A stretch of DNA of 58,183 bases, from assembly GCF_913053745.1 (NCBI RefSeq), contig NZ_CAJXGF010000007.1, positions 1 to 58,183 on the forward strand, read 5' to 3'. The notes beneath the pieces were generated by a model. The model was not told the origin of the DNA. It was given only the letters and a program-made list of their open reading frames with translations, and made no database searches. Positions 1-9,493 of the stretch are shown piece after piece. The position numbers and the translations under genes are program-made. The stretch comes from an uncultured Nitratireductor sp. Its GTDB lineage: Bacteria; Pseudomonadota; Alphaproteobacteria; Rhizobiales; Rhizobiaceae. The stretch's first letter is position 1. Every line of letters starts with the position of its first letter.

Positions 1-1
1 C

Positions 2-445
2 TTAAAGCAATACATCAAAACGATTGGTTTATTCAACAGCAAGGCTGAAAATGTCATCAAGACCTGTCGAATTTTAATTGAGCAACATAACAGTCAGGTC
101 CCAGAAGATAGGGAAGCACTGGAAGCCTTACCTGGTGTTGGTCGCAAGACCGCTAACGTTATCTTAAACACCGTTTTTAAACACCCTGTCATTGCCGTAG
201 ACACGCATATCTTTCGTTTATCTAACAGAACAGGGCTGGCAAAAGGAAAAACGGTTAAGGCGGTCGAAGACAAACTTATGAAAGTTGTCCCGAAAGACTA
301 TCTGTTAGATGCGCATCACTGGCTAATATTACATGGCCGCTATGTCTGTCTGGCGCGTAAACCAAAATGTGACACCTGCTCTGTCACCCAATATTGTGAC
401 TATTACCGTGACCAGCAACGTCGTCAGTCACGAACTGCATCATAA
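2..445 (+). CDS. nth: Endonuclease III, 3' part (5' end outside window)
   Basis: DNA glycosylase/AP lyase of base excision repair that removes oxidised pyrimidines. The window starts inside the gene; frame 2 is open from base 2 to the TAA at 443-445. Visible are the helix-hairpin-helix LPGVGRKTANVIL with the catalytic lysine, the following VDTH with the catalytic aspartate, and the C-terminal iron-sulfur cysteine pattern C-x6-C-x2-C-x5-C (codons at 347, 368, 377, 395). The stop overlaps the start of the next gene (TAATG), so the two are probably co-translated. The N-terminal third is missing only because of the window edge. Confidence 0.95.
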   Translation, partial: LKQYIKTIGLFNSKAENVIKTCRILIEQHNSQVPEDREALEALPGVGRKTANVILNTVFKHPVIAVDTHIFRLSNRTGLAKGKTVKAVEDKLMKVVPKDYLLDAHHWLILHGRYVCLARKPKCDTCSVTQYCDYYRDQQRRQSRTAS

Positions 446-870
446 TGTTTGGTCAAAACCGACAAGAAATCAGACAAGTCTATTTCGATGTGTGGAAGAA
501 ATTCCATACTAGCGCCCCCCTCACTGAGCTCGAAAAACACATCGCTCATATCATTGAGCTTCATCCCGAATATCACGCCTTATTTAATCAACCAGATAAA
601 ATCGATCAAGACTACTTCGTTGAAGCTGGCGAAACCAACCCTTATTTACATATGGGGTTACATCTGGCTCTGCACGAACAGATTCAAACAAACAGACCCC
701 AGGGTATTCGTGACATCTACCAGCAATTACTTCATGCCAAACAAGACCCACATCACTGTGATCACATGATGATGGACTGTCTGGCGCAATCAATATGGCA
801 AGCGCAACGTGATGGCATGCCACCATCAGAAGACGAGTACCTAAACGCTTTGAAGCAGCTTTTGCCATAA
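445..870 (+). CDS. DUF1841 family protein
   Basis: A 141-residue soluble protein of the DUF1841 family, found in gamma- and betaproteobacteria, function unknown. The start MFGQNRQEIRQVY and the central NPYLHMGLHLALHEQ segment are typical of the family. It is rich in His and acidic residues, with an HHCDHMMMDCLAQ stretch that could bind metal, though that is speculation. It overlaps the nth stop codon by one base, and nth-DUF1841 adjacency is common in gammaproteobacteria, so co-expression with nth is likely. Confidence 0.85.
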   Translation: MFGQNRQEIRQVYFDVWKKFHTSAPLTELEKHIAHIIELHPEYHALFNQPDKIDQDYFVEAGETNPYLHMGLHLALHEQIQTNRPQGIRDIYQQLLHAKQDPHHCDHMMMDCLAQSIWQAQRDGMPPSEDEYLNALKQLLP

Positions 871-936
871 ATCACAGCAACTTAATTCATACTATTGGGT
901 CATTAACATCAAATAGCCACAAGCGGAGCAAAGTGA

Positions 937-1938
937 ATGAAAGCCTATGGATTTTTTCAAGCCAATGGACAAGCACAAGAACTTGAGCGCGAGACACCCT
1001 CACCCAAAGGGCATGATCTTCTTATCAAAATAGAAGCGATTGCTGTTAACCCTGTTGATACAAAAATTAAAGCCAGCCTGGATGACAATAATGACAAGGC
1101 CAAAATTATTGGTTGGGATGCCTCTGGCACTGTTGTCGAGACAGGTGACGATTGTGAATTATTTAACGTGGGTGATAAAGTTTTCTACGCTGGTGATGTC
1201 ACGCGTGATGGCTGTTATGCCTCACATCAATTAGTTGATGAACGCATTGTCGGCAAGGCCCCACAAAATTTCACTGCTGAACAAGCTGCTGCCATGCCGC
1301 TTACCAGTATTACTGCGTGGGAAGCCCTATTCTCAAGAATGCGCATTCAGCCCGATATGGATAAAGGTAAAACCATCCTGATTGTTGGCGGTGCCGGCGG
1401 TGTAGGCTCAATTGCTATACAACTGGCTAAACAGGTTGCAAAGCTCAATGTCGTGGCAACAGCATCTCGTAAAGAGTCTATCGATTGGTGCTATGCAATG
1501 GGTGCAGATCACGTCATCAACCATCAACAATTAACGGATCATTACTCAGCATTAAATATTGCTGCTCCCGATTATATTTTATGCTTAGCAGATACTGACC
1601 CATACTACGATGAACTCACCGATTTGCTAGCCCCTCAAGGCATGATTTGTTTTGTTGTCACAAGCCAGCAAACTCACAATATAGACAAGCTCAAAAATAA
1701 AAGTGCAGGCATAGTCTGGGAGTTTATGTTTGCCAGACCTATGTACAAAACAGCCGATATGATCGAGCAACATCATATACTGAATAGCATCTCAGAAATG
1801 CTGGATATTAAAACGCTTAAATGTACTCACAAACAGACATTGGGGCCGATTTCTGCCAGCAATATTGAACAAGCCCACCAACGTTTACTATCCGGTCGTA
1901 CTATAGGGAAAATATGTTTATCAGCAATAGAGAACTAA
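937..1938 (+). CDS. Zinc-type alcohol dehydrogenase-like / quinone oxidoreductase (MDR family)
   Basis: A 333-residue medium-chain dehydrogenase/reductase. It has the GroES-like N-terminal half (NPVDTKIKA near residue 40) and a Rossmann half with the NAD(P)H motif GGAGGVGSIAIQLAK (about 150-165). The usual catalytic-zinc and structural-zinc cysteine clusters are absent. This places it with the zinc-independent, quinone-reductase-like branch annotated as zinc-binding alcohol dehydrogenase family protein. The substrate cannot be predicted. It appears to be a single transcription unit between the DUF1841 gene and the cytochrome gene. Confidence 0.85.
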   Translation: MKAYGFFQANGQAQELERETPSPKGHDLLIKIEAIAVNPVDTKIKASLDDNNDKAKIIGWDASGTVVETGDDCELFNVGDKVFYAGDVTRDGCYASHQLVDERIVGKAPQNFTAEQAAAMPLTSITAWEALFSRMRIQPDMDKGKTILIVGGAGGVGSIAIQLAKQVAKLNVVATASRKESIDWCYAMGADHVINHQQLTDHYSALNIAAPDYILCLADTDPYYDELTDLLAPQGMICFVVTSQQTHNIDKLKNKSAGIVWEFMFARPMYKTADMIEQHHILNSISEMLDIKTLKCTHKQTLGPISASNIEQAHQRLLSGRTIGKICLSAIEN

Positions 1939-1980
1939 TCCTTTCTGTTGCTTTTCGTGGCACAGAAAGTTCGTTAACCG

Positions 1981-1986
1981 TATAAT
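1981..1986 (+). promoter_or_regulatory. Candidate -10 element upstream of the cytochrome gene
   Basis: A perfect TATAAT hexamer lies 34 bases before the GTG start at 2020. No good -35 hexamer is seen at the expected distance. A weak hairpin (CTTTCTGT 1941-1948 with ACAGAAAG 1962-1969) just upstream may end the preceding gene. Assigned by pattern only. Confidence 0.4.
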
Positions 1987-2019
1987 CATCGCCATTATTA
2001 AAATAAGCAGAGGTTTTCA

Positions 2020-2496
2020 GTGAATAATAATAATTCTGGTCAATTTCTAATTGGTAGTATTGTCACCGTATTAATACTTTTCGGTTTGGTATTAGTTGTG
2101 CTGGATAACGCACTTGAATTAGGCAAGAATGCAACTGCTCCGGCCAGCATGGATGAAGAAGCCGTCGCTGAACGTATTAAACCCGTTGCAGAAGTCAATA
2201 TTGGTGAGCCACCTGCTGTACAAGCAGCACCTGCAGAAGAAGATACCAATACTGGTGGCGGCGGTGAACAAATCGTGACGCAAGTCTGTGCTGCCTGCCA
2301 TGGTGCTGGACTGATGAATTCACCAAAAATTGGTAATGCTGCAGACTGGGCTCCACGTATTGAAAAAGGTATCGACACCCTGCATAAACATGCTATTGAA
2401 GGATTTAATATGATGCCTGCTAAAGGTGGTCGTTCTGATCTGAGTGATGAAGCAATAATGGAAGCGGTAGACTACATGGTTGCTCAATCACAATAG
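2020..2496 (+). CDS. Membrane-anchored cytochrome c5-type protein
   Basis: A 158-residue protein with an uncleaved N-terminal membrane anchor (about residues 9-29), then an Ala/Pro/Glu/Gly-rich linker (about 40-83) and a C-terminal class I cytochrome c domain in the periplasm. The haem site is CAACH at 90-94, and the likely distal methionine is in NMMPAKGG (131-132). The spacing from the haem site and this motif fit cytochrome c5. It probably carries electrons in the respiratory chain; its partner is not evident. The start is GTG, because the frame opens there and the anchor follows directly. A strong terminator follows, so the gene is monocistronic. Confidence 0.85.
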   Translation: MNNNNSGQFLIGSIVTVLILFGLVLVVLDNALELGKNATAPASMDEEAVAERIKPVAEVNIGEPPAVQAAPAEEDTNTGGGGEQIVTQVCAACHGAGLMNSPKIGNAADWAPRIEKGIDTLHKHAIEGFNMMPAKGGRSDLSDEAIMEAVDYMVAQSQ

Positions 2497-2515
2497 CGTA
2501 AAGTCTGAAATGAAC

Positions 2516-2553
2516 AAAAAAGCACTGTAGAGCGCTGCTCTACAGTGCTTTTT
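2516..2553 (+). terminator. Rho-independent terminator after the cytochrome gene
   Basis: A perfect 13-base-pair stem (2521-2533 with 2537-2549) with a three-base loop, preceded by A5 and followed by T5. It separates the cytochrome gene from the mrp operon. Confidence 0.9.
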
Positions 2554-2601
2554 CATGTATAAATATAGAATATGAGCACCCGTTAGATAACAGGAAAATC
2601 A

Positions 2602-5421
2602 ATGAATTTATTGGCGTTCAACTTACCTTTAGTTGCTCTAATCCCTTTTCTGGGCGCACCTATTGCCGCATGGGCTGCAAGATTTAATCGTGTTGCCTCA
2701 GCCTGGGTGGCGGGCATTGTCACCCTTTTAGCACTATTGATCTTGATGCCAGCTGTTCATATTCCTTTCGATAATGAAACACTGGTTCAGAGCTGGTCAT
2801 GGCTACCTGCACTGGGTTTAGATTTCGCGTTTCGACTTGATGGCCTGTCGCTACTCTTTAGTTTTCTGATCTTACTGATTGGACTACTTGTCATTCTGTA
2901 TGCACGCTATTATTTATCGGCTCAGGACTCAATGGGCCGTTTTTTTGCGTATTTATTGATGTTTATGGGCTCAATGTTAGGCATTGTGCTTTCAGAAAAT
3001 TTAATCCAGCTTGTTATATTCTGGGAATTAACATCCTTAACGTCATTTTTATTGATCAGCTACTGGCAGTACAGCCAAGATGCCCGCGATGGTGCAAGAA
3101 TGGCACTGACCATCACTGGTGCCGGTGGTTTAGCTATGTTGGCTGGCGTATTAATGATTGGCAATATGGTTGGCAGCTTTAATCTCACCGACGTGTTGGC
3201 ATCAGGCGATCTTATTCGCCAAAATGAACACTATCTGACGGCATTAGTATTAATTTTATTGGGCGTATTTACCAAATCGGCTCAATTCCCTTTTCACTTC
3301 TGGCTGCCTCACGCCATGGCAGCACCGACCCCTGTATCGGCCTACTTACATTCAGCCACAATGGTGAAAGCCGGTATTTTTATTCTTGCTCGACTATTTC
3401 CGGTTCTTTCAGGCACTGAGGCCTGGGGTTGGTTAGTGGGCGGAGCTGGTATGATAACTATGGTGCTGGGCGCCTATACCGCACTCTTTAAGCATGATTT
3501 AAAAGGCTTGTTAGCCTATTCCACCATAAGTCATCTGGGATTAATCACGCTGTTGTTTGGTTTTAGCACCAAATTAGCCGCTGTGGCGGCCATCTTCCAC
3601 ATCATTAATCATGCGACCTTCAAAGCATCGTTATTCATGGTGGCTGGAATTATCGATCATGAATGTGGCACCCGCGATATGCGCAAAGTAAATGGCCTCT
3701 TAAAATACATGCCTCACACCGCATTACTCGCCATGATTGCGGCCTCTGCCATGGCAGGTGTTCCCCTTCTGAATGGCTTCCTGAGTAAGGAAATGTTTTT
3801 CCAACAAGCTTTAACCGCAACGGATCACCATACTCTTAGTTGGGCGATTCCCGTCATTGTGACATTCGGCGCCGTTTTTTCTGTTGCTTACTCGCTAAGA
3901 TTTATCCACGATGTATTTTTTAATGGTGAACCTCAGGGCTTAAGCAAAACACCACATGAACCACCACGGTTTATGAAGATACCTGTCGATATTCTGGTAT
4001 TGCTGTGTCTTGGGGTGGGTATGGTACCCATGCTGATTGTCGCCCCGATTCTAAGTGTGGCTGTCGCGGCGAGCATACAATCTGTACCACCTGATTATAG
4101 TCTTGCTATCTGGCATGGTTTCAATATCCCTTTATTAATGAGTTTTATTGCTCTGTTATTCGGCGTTATTGTCTATTTCTATCGGGAAAAATTATTCCGC
4201 TGGCACGATACAAATTTACCTCGTCTGGATGCGAAAACACTGTTTAACAGAATCACACACGGCTTGTTAGTGCTGAGTGGCAGAATCAGTCGATTATTTG
4301 ATCGTGGCTCTTTGCAAAATGCCATTAGTTGGGTATTGCTATCTGGTGTCGCGGCAACGTTGTATGGATTTTTACAGTTTGATAGCCCACTGTTTGGTGA
4401 CCGTACTTTACTGGATGCGAACCTGCTCACCATGGTGCAAGTGGGTATTCTTGTGATTGCCAGTATATTAACGGCGTTATTGCATCATCAAAGACTTGTT
4501 TCACTGATTATTATCGGTGTGATTGGTTTGATCGTCTCCCTGGGCTTTGTGAAATTCTCAGCACCTGATTTGGCTTTGACGCAATTATCCGTTGAAGTCG
4601 TCACGATTGTGCTGCTGTTATTGGCTCTGTTCTTCTTACCACAGCACAGTCCTCAGGAAAGAAGTCATAGACGACTGTTTCGCGACCTGGTTTTATCCAT
4701 TTCTGCAGGTGTCACGGTGATGTTATTAGCCATGGCTGTAATGAGCCGGGATTACGCGAGTATTTCTGGATTCTTCCTTGAGAACAGCAAGCCTGGTGGC
4801 GGTGGCACTAACGTGGTGAATGTTATTCTAGTGGATTTCCGTGGCTTTGATACATTGGGCGAAATTGTTGTACTAGCCTTAGCTGGTCTGGGTATTTTTG
4901 CGCTACTCAAAGATCTGAAATTACCTGCACCGCAACGTGACATAGAGGGACGTGAGTGGAGTCATGATCCTCACCCGCCGATTATGCAAACACTGACAAG
5001 ACTGCTATTCCCATTAATGTTAATGGTTGCCGTCTTTATCTTCTTGCGAGGTCACAACTTACCTGGTGGTGGCTTTATCGCAGGATTGATTGCTGCAGTA
5101 GCACTCATTTCACAGTATCTTGCAAACGGTATTGCCTGGACAAACGCCAGAATCAAAGTGGATATGCATAAAGTCATTGCGGTTGGTTTAACAGCAGCTT
5201 TTGTCACCGGGTTAGCAGCCATGTTCCTGTCTTATCCGTTCCTAACGACGACATTCACCTATCTGACATGGCCGATTGTTGGCAAATTTGAAATTGCCAG
5301 TGCCATGATATTTGATTTAGGTGTATTTCTGGTGGTCGTTGGTGCAACCGTACTTATTCTGGTCGAACTGGGTAAGCTCAGTCACGCATCTCATGGTTTA
5401 GCTCAACAGGAGAAAAAATAG
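2602..5421 (+). CDS. mrpA: Na+/H+ antiporter subunit A, MrpA fused to MrpB
   Basis: A 939-residue polytopic inner-membrane protein, the largest subunit of the multi-subunit Mrp antiporter that exports Na+ in exchange for H+. The N-terminal half is a NuoL/NuoM-like proton-antiporter module ([32 protein letters not shown], split here as about residues 230-260; HATFKASLF near 335). The middle carries the MrpA-specific DUF4040 region. The C-terminal part is an MrpB domain, with [14 protein letters not shown] at about 816. There is no separate mrpB, so A and B are fused, as in the PhaAB/ShaAB type common in proteobacteria. First gene of a seven-gene run; the stop abuts the ATG of mrpC. The activity suits a marine or alkaline habitat. 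Confidence 0.95.
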   Translation: MNLLAFNLPLVALIPFLGAPIAAWAARFNRVASAWVAGIVTLLALLILMPAVHIPFDNETLVQSWSWLPALGLDFAFRLDGLSLLFSFLILLIGLLVILYARYYLSAQDSMGRFFAYLLMFMGSMLGIVLSENLIQLVIFWELTSLTSFLLISYWQYSQDARDGARMALTITGAGGLAMLAGVLMIGNMVGSFNLTDVLASGDLIRQNEHYLTALVLILLGVFTKSAQFPFHFWLPHAMAAPTPVSAYLHSATMVKAGIFILARLFPVLSGTEAWGWLVGGAGMITMVLGAYTALFKHDLKGLLAYSTISHLGLITLLFGFSTKLAAVAAIFHIINHATFKASLFMVAGIIDHECGTRDMRKVNGLLKYMPHTALLAMIAASAMAGVPLLNGFLSKEMFFQQALTATDHHTLSWAIPVIVTFGAVFSVAYSLRFIHDVFFNGEPQGLSKTPHEPPRFMKIPVDILVLLCLGVGMVPMLIVAPILSVAVAASIQSVPPDYSLAIWHGFNIPLLMSFIALLFGVIVYFYREKLFRWHDTNLPRLDAKTLFNRITHGLLVLSGRISRLFDRGSLQNAISWVLLSGVAATLYGFLQFDSPLFGDRTLLDANLLTMVQVGILVIASILTALLHHQRLVSLIIIGVIGLIVSLGFVKFSAPDLALTQLSVEVVTIVLLLLALFFLPQHSPQERSHRRLFRDLVLSISAGVTVMLLAMAVMSRDYASISGFFLENSKPGGGGTNVVNVILVDFRGFDTLGEIVVLALAGLGIFALLKDLKLPAPQRDIEGREWSHDPHPPIMQTLTRLLFPLMLMVAVFIFLRGHNLPGGGFIAGLIAAVALISQYLANGIAWTNARIKVDMHKVIAVGLTAAFVTGLAAMFLSYPFLTTTFTYLTWPIVGKFEIASAMIFDLGVFLVVVGATVLILVELGKLSHASHGLAQQEKK

Positions 5422-5793
5422 ATGGAGTGGTTAGTTGCCATCGCGATAGGTGTCATGACATCAAGTGGTGTCTACCTTGTGCTTCGGGCTCGTACCTTTC
5501 CTCTGGTACTGGGGTTAACGCTGATTTCCTATGCAGTGAATGTATTTTTATTCGTTATGGGACGCTTACAAATTGGTGAGGCTGCCATTATCTCTGCGGA
5601 AACAACCAAATATACCGATCCTCTTCCTCAGGCGCTGGTATTAACCGCCATCGTCATCGCATTTGGCATGACGGCCTTTTTGATTGTTCTGGCTTTAAAA
5701 GCACGTAGTGAACTGGGTAACGATCATGTCGATGGCATGAGTTATGTGGCTGAAGAACAGGAGAATAAAGTAGCAGGAGGAGATGCCAAATGA
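5422..5793 (+). CDS. mrpC: Na+/H+ antiporter subunit C
   Basis: A 123-residue NuoK-like subunit with three predicted membrane helices (roughly 4-20, 27-47 and 70-92). The segment ISYAVNVFLFVMGR and the TDPLPQALVLTAIVI motif are characteristic of MrpC. It starts immediately after the mrpA stop and overlaps mrpD by four bases (ATGA), indicating translational coupling. Confidence 0.93.
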   Translation: MEWLVAIAIGVMTSSGVYLVLRARTFPLVLGLTLISYAVNVFLFVMGRLQIGEAAIISAETTKYTDPLPQALVLTAIVIAFGMTAFLIVLALKARSELGNDHVDGMSYVAEEQENKVAGGDAK

Positions 5794-7319
5794 CACTGTC
5801 ACAGCTACCAATCCTGCTAATTTTGTTACCTTTATTGGGTGGCATACTGACATTATTTTCTCGGCCCAAAGGTATCCCGCTACAGCGTATAGTTAGCCTG
5901 ATATTTACTACGGCTCTGCTCTTGCTGAGTATCTATACCGTCACTATCGCCAATAGTGGTGATTATTCTGTTTACTTACTTGGTAACTGGACAGCGCCAT
6001 TTGGCATCGTGATGGTGTTGGATAAGCTATCTTCCTTGATGATACTGCTGACATCCATACTGGCAGTTATTGCATTGGCTTATGCCATTTCTCAGGGTAC
6101 CGATAAAAAAGGTCAACATTTTCATGTGCTCTATCAAATCCAGCTTTTTGGTCTGAATGGTGCTTTCCTGACTGGTGACTTGTTTAACCTGTTTGTCTTC
6201 TTCGAAGTGCTGTTACTCGCATCATATGGCTTATTACTCCATGGCGGCGGCCGCCTTCGCACTAAAGGCGGGCTGCATTATGTCGTCATTAATCTGGTCG
6301 GCTCCAGCTTGTTTTTATTCGCTGTGGGCACACTCTATGGCATTTTGGGCACATTAAATATCGCTGATATGTCTACGCACATTGCTCAGCTGGACAGTGC
6401 TGATCAAGGTATTGTGGCAGCAGCTGGACTGCTTCTTTTAGTGGTGTTTGGTATCAAAGCGGCTATTTTCCCGCTCTATTTGTGGCTACCTGGTGCCTAT
6501 GCCAATACCTCTGCTGCCGTGGCTGCTTTATTTGCGATCATGACCAAAGTGGGGCTCTACGCGATTATTCGTGTTCACGGCACCTTATTCTCAGAACAGG
6601 CAAACGCGCTATCTGGCTTGCATGCTGAGGTAGTATTAAATCTTGGCTTGGTCACGTTAACAATGGCCGTCCTTGGCGTATTTGCATCCCGTGCATTAAA
6701 AGAACAAACCGCTTTTCTGATACTGGCTTCCGTCGCCACGCTTTTGATTGGTATCGGGATTAATACAACCGAAGCGTTAGCGGCTACCTTGTATTATCTA
6801 ATTCATTCCACGCTGATTGGTGCCGGATTATTTCTGGTAGCCGACATCATTGCTCGAGCCAGAGGCTCATACTCTGATAGGTTACGTCCTGGCGCCCCAA
6901 TGAAACATGCCATTCTTTTAGGCTCTGTGTTTTTCATTACCGCTATTGCTATTGTAGGCATGCCACCACTGTCAGGGTTTATCGGTAAAGTAATGATTTT
7001 GGAAGCCGCGCTGAGCAGCACATTAAGTACCTGGATCTATGCCATCATTTTAATAGGCAGCTTATTAATGATTATGGCGATGGCACGGTCAGGCTCAATC
7101 ATTTTCTATCAAACGGATACCTCTCTCGATGATGACAGTGAGAAGCTGAATATACGTGCATTGGCTCTGGCTTTAGTTTTAGTGCTAGCCAGTCCGATAT
7201 TAGTCATTGCAGCCGGTCCTATATCTGATTTTACCCAGAGTGTGGCTTCACAACTGAATGATCATCAAGCTTATATTGATGCAGTAATGGGCCAGCCTGC
7301 CTATCAGGGAGGAGAATAA
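5790..7319 (+). CDS. mrpD: Na+/H+ antiporter subunit D
   Basis: A 509-residue polytopic membrane protein of the NuoM/NuoN-like proton-antiporter family, the second ion-translocating module of the Mrp complex. Family hallmarks are FNLFVFFEVLLLASYGL (about 130), KAAIFPLYLWLPGAYANTSA (about 225) and GMPPLSGFIGKVMI (about 388). It overlaps mrpC by four bases, and mrpE starts one base after its stop. Confidence 0.93.
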   Translation: MTLSQLPILLILLPLLGGILTLFSRPKGIPLQRIVSLIFTTALLLLSIYTVTIANSGDYSVYLLGNWTAPFGIVMVLDKLSSLMILLTSILAVIALAYAISQGTDKKGQHFHVLYQIQLFGLNGAFLTGDLFNLFVFFEVLLLASYGLLLHGGGRLRTKGGLHYVVINLVGSSLFLFAVGTLYGILGTLNIADMSTHIAQLDSADQGIVAAAGLLLLVVFGIKAAIFPLYLWLPGAYANTSAAVAALFAIMTKVGLYAIIRVHGTLFSEQANALSGLHAEVVLNLGLVTLTMAVLGVFASRALKEQTAFLILASVATLLIGIGINTTEALAATLYYLIHSTLIGAGLFLVADIIARARGSYSDRLRPGAPMKHAILLGSVFFITAIAIVGMPPLSGFIGKVMILEAALSSTLSTWIYAIILIGSLLMIMAMARSGSIIFYQTDTSLDDDSEKLNIRALALALVLVLASPILVIAAGPISDFTQSVASQLNDHQAYIDAVMGQPAYQGGE

Positions 7320-7320
7320 T

Positions 7321-7809
7321 ATGTGGCGAAAATGCTTTCCTCATCCATTTCTCACTCTGGCCTTATGGGCTATCTGGCTTTTATTGAATAACACCTTATC
7401 GGCTGGCCATATGATTTTAGGTGGCTTACTCGCAATATTTATTCCTTGGTTCAGTGCTGGATTCTGGGAGGAACGCGTCATGGTACGTCGGCCATGGTTG
7501 CTGATTAAGTTTTTCAGCTCTGTGCTCTGGCAGATAGTGATTGCCAATATTCACGTGGCGCGTCTTATTCTCATGTCCTCAGATAAACTGCGACCCGGTT
7601 TTGTTGAGATACCATTGGATTTAACATCACCATTGGCCATCAGTATTCTTGCCAATACCATTTCACTGACTCCCGGGACTGTCACCTGTGACTTGTCTAA
7701 AGACCAGAAAAAGCTGTTGATTCATGCCCTGCATATCGATGATGCCCAAGCTACCATTGATGAAATCAAACAGCTGTTTGAAAAACCGTTAAAGGAGATT
7801 TTCAACTAA
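7321..7809 (+). CDS. mrpE: Na+/H+ antiporter subunit E
   Basis: A 162-residue MrpE-family protein with two N-terminal membrane helices and a cytoplasmic C-terminal domain. The segment ISILANTISLTPGTVTCDL (about 102-120) is the family signature. Start ATG follows AGGGAGGAG at the end of mrpD. The stop overlaps the mrpF start by one base (TAATG). Confidence 0.92.
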   Translation: MWRKCFPHPFLTLALWAIWLLLNNTLSAGHMILGGLLAIFIPWFSAGFWEERVMVRRPWLLIKFFSSVLWQIVIANIHVARLILMSSDKLRPGFVEIPLDLTSPLAISILANTISLTPGTVTCDLSKDQKKLLIHALHIDDAQATIDEIKQLFEKPLKEIFN

Positions 7810-8078
7810 TGCTGAATATCGCCATCATTACAGCCTGCGTTATGGTGTGTACGGCCCTGCTATTGAGCCTTTATCGACTACTTATCGGTCCTAGTGTGCC
7901 GGATAGAATTCTGGCCCTCGATACACTGTATATTAATTCAATTGCCCTACTTATCCTGCTGGGTATTTTCCTGCGAAGCAATCTTTATTACGAAGCCGCT
8001 CTATTGATTGCGTTGATGGGGTTTATGGGTACACTCGCGCTAAGCAAATACCTGCTGCGCGGCGATATAATGGAATAA
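7809..8078 (+). CDS. mrpF: Na+/H+ antiporter subunit F
   Basis: An 89-residue protein with three membrane helices. The motif LLIGPSVPDRILALDTL (about 18-35) identifies MrpF/MnhF. It lies between mrpE (one-base overlap) and mrpG (three-base gap), in the canonical subunit order. Confidence 0.92.
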   Translation: MLNIAIITACVMVCTALLLSLYRLLIGPSVPDRILALDTLYINSIALLILLGIFLRSNLYYEAALLIALMGFMGTLALSKYLLRGDIME

Positions 8079-8081
8079 ATC

Positions 8082-8408
8082 ATGTTAGAAATTTTATTAT
8101 CTATTCTGATTATTCTGGGTGGTTTCTTTACGCTGGTCGGTTCCCTAGGCTTATTCAAACTGCCTGACTTTTATATGCGTTTACATGGTCCCACCAAAGC
8201 CAGTACTCTAGGTGTCGGTGCTGTTCTGGTGGCATCTGCCATTCATTTCAGTACCAAAACTGATGGTATCAGCTTGCATGAAATACTGGTGACTTTATTT
8301 TTATTTATCACCGCTCCAGTCAGTGCACATTTGATGGCAAAGGCTGCACTTCATATTAAAGTCAGACAAGAAAAACGTACGTTGAATAAATCTGACCAGG
8401 AAGAATAA
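8082..8408 (+). CDS. mrpG: Na+/H+ antiporter subunit G
   Basis: A 108-residue protein with three membrane helices. The MrpG motif LGLFKLPDFYMRLHGPTKASTLG (split here: LGLFKLPDFYMRLHG, then PTKASTLG, about 23-46) is present. It is the last structural gene of the antiporter. Its stop overlaps the start of the downstream DUF188 gene by one base, so that gene is likely co-translated. Confidence 0.93.
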   Translation: MLEILLSILIILGGFFTLVGSLGLFKLPDFYMRLHGPTKASTLGVGAVLVASAIHFSTKTDGISLHEILVTLFLFITAPVSAHLMAKAALHIKVRQEKRTLNKSDQEE

Positions 8409-8854
8409 TGCATATCTGGGTCGATGCCGATGCTTGTCCGGCTGTTATTAAAGAAATCCTGATTCGGGCTTCAAGACGCACCTCCCTGCCGCTGACCTTT
8501 ATTGCAAACCACGCGATTAAGGTGCCGGCAGATAATCAAATTCAGTTTATTCAAGTCGCCTCAGGTTTTGACATGGCAGATGATGAGATAGCCCGCCGTG
8601 TTCAAATGAAAGATTTAGTTATCACTGCTGACATTCCACTTGCCAACGATGTGATTGATCGTGGCGGCATCTGCCTCAGCCCACGTGGTGAACTAATGGA
8701 TAAAAGCAATATTGCTGCACGTTTAACCATGCGTAATTTTATGGATACCATGCGTTCAAGCGGTGTGGATACAGGTGGACAGAATGCCTTTAATCACCGT
8801 GACAGAATGCAGTTTGCCAATCAACTCGACAAAATTATTCAATCATCATTTTAA
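8408..8854 (+). CDS. YaiI/YqxD family protein (DUF188)
   Basis: A 148-residue PIN-like fold protein. Conserved acidic residues sit in WVDADACP near the N-terminus, TADIPLA (about 78) and the HRDRMQFANQLD helix near the C-terminus. A nuclease role has been suggested for the family by fold, but function is not established. It overlaps mrpG by one base (TAATG), which makes it the eighth gene of the mrp operon. A second DUF188 gene lies at 42491-42949 in the unrelated segment B. Confidence 0.88.
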   Translation: MHIWVDADACPAVIKEILIRASRRTSLPLTFIANHAIKVPADNQIQFIQVASGFDMADDEIARRVQMKDLVITADIPLANDVIDRGGICLSPRGELMDKSNIAARLTMRNFMDTMRSSGVDTGGQNAFNHRDRMQFANQLDKIIQSSF

Positions 8855-8913
8855 TAAAAACCGAATAACCGGAACAATTGTATTGATAATTCTGTCTCAG
8901 CGATGGTTTTCAC

Positions 8914-8920
8914 AAAGGAG
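8914..8920 (+). promoter_or_regulatory. Shine-Dalgarno site choosing the start at 8927
   Basis: AAAGGAG ends six bases before ATG 8927. The longer in-frame ATG at 8903 has no such site, so the shorter start is preferred. Confidence 0.65.
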
Positions 8921-8926
8921 AGAGAA

Positions 8927-9451
8927 ATGATAAATGATTCGATAGACCGATATGGCAGTGTGACGCGTTTTTTCCACTGGTTAGTAGCCGTACTTGTTTT
9001 CCAACAATTTTTTAAATTTGCTGATCGGATTAACGATGGTAAACACTGGCTGGGGGATACATTTGGTCCCTATCATGTGTCGATAGGCGCAATCATTATG
9101 ATTCTCGCCATAGTACGTTTGTTGTGGAGTATGAAACAAAAAAATCAACGTCCGATTATTGAAGGCGCCAACAGCAAACTGGTAAAAACGGTACATAGCA
9201 TCATGTATTTTTGCCTGATTGCTATGCCACCACTGGGTGCACTGTATATCCATGGACATGGGTATCCAGTCAAAGTATTTGGTCAGGTACTCATTGAAAA
9301 ACCAGCTGATAAAGTGCAATGGGCTCATGACATCGGCGAGTTACACTCAGTATTAGCTATCGTACTGGCTATTTTGGTGGTCGGCCATATTGGCGCTGCA
9401 CTCTACCATCACTTTATACGTAAAGACGACACGCTTCGTCGCATGGTTTAG
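8927..9451 (+). CDS. Cytochrome b561-type membrane protein
   Basis: A protein of about 174 residues with four predicted membrane helices, of the cytochrome b561/Ni-hydrogenase cytochrome b family. Candidate haem-ligand histidines are in TRFFHWLVAVLVFQ (helix 1), GPYHVSIGAIIM (helix 2), VKTVHSIMYFCL (helix 3) and LHSVLAIVLAILVVGHIGAALYHHF (split here: LHSVLAIVLAILV, then GHIGAALYHHF; helix 4). It probably transfers electrons from the quinone pool to a periplasmic acceptor. An in-frame ATG at 8903 would add eight residues. A terminator follows directly and is shared with rep, which converges. Confidence 0.85.
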   Translation: MINDSIDRYGSVTRFFHWLVAVLVFQQFFKFADRINDGKHWLGDTFGPYHVSIGAIIMILAIVRLLWSMKQKNQRPIIEGANSKLVKTVHSIMYFCLIAMPPLGALYIHGHGYPVKVFGQVLIEKPADKVQWAHDIGELHSVLAIVLAILVVGHIGAALYHHFIRKDDTLRRMV

Positions 9452-9454
9452 CAT

Positions 9455-9493
9455 AAAAAAGCCCGGTCACTTCAGTCACCGGGCTTTTTTTTT
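9455..9493. terminator. Bidirectional terminator between cytochrome b561 gene and rep
   Basis: The stem AGCCCGGT/ACCGGGCT is flanked by A6 on the left and T9 on the right, so it can act in both directions. It sits between two convergent genes, and its right part reaches the rep stop codon. Confidence 0.85.

Noticed and set aside
1955..1986. Sigma-54 promoter (TGGCAC near 1958)
   Set aside because: The matching TTGC element at the required spacing is absent; the TATAAT nearby suggests a sigma-70 promoter.
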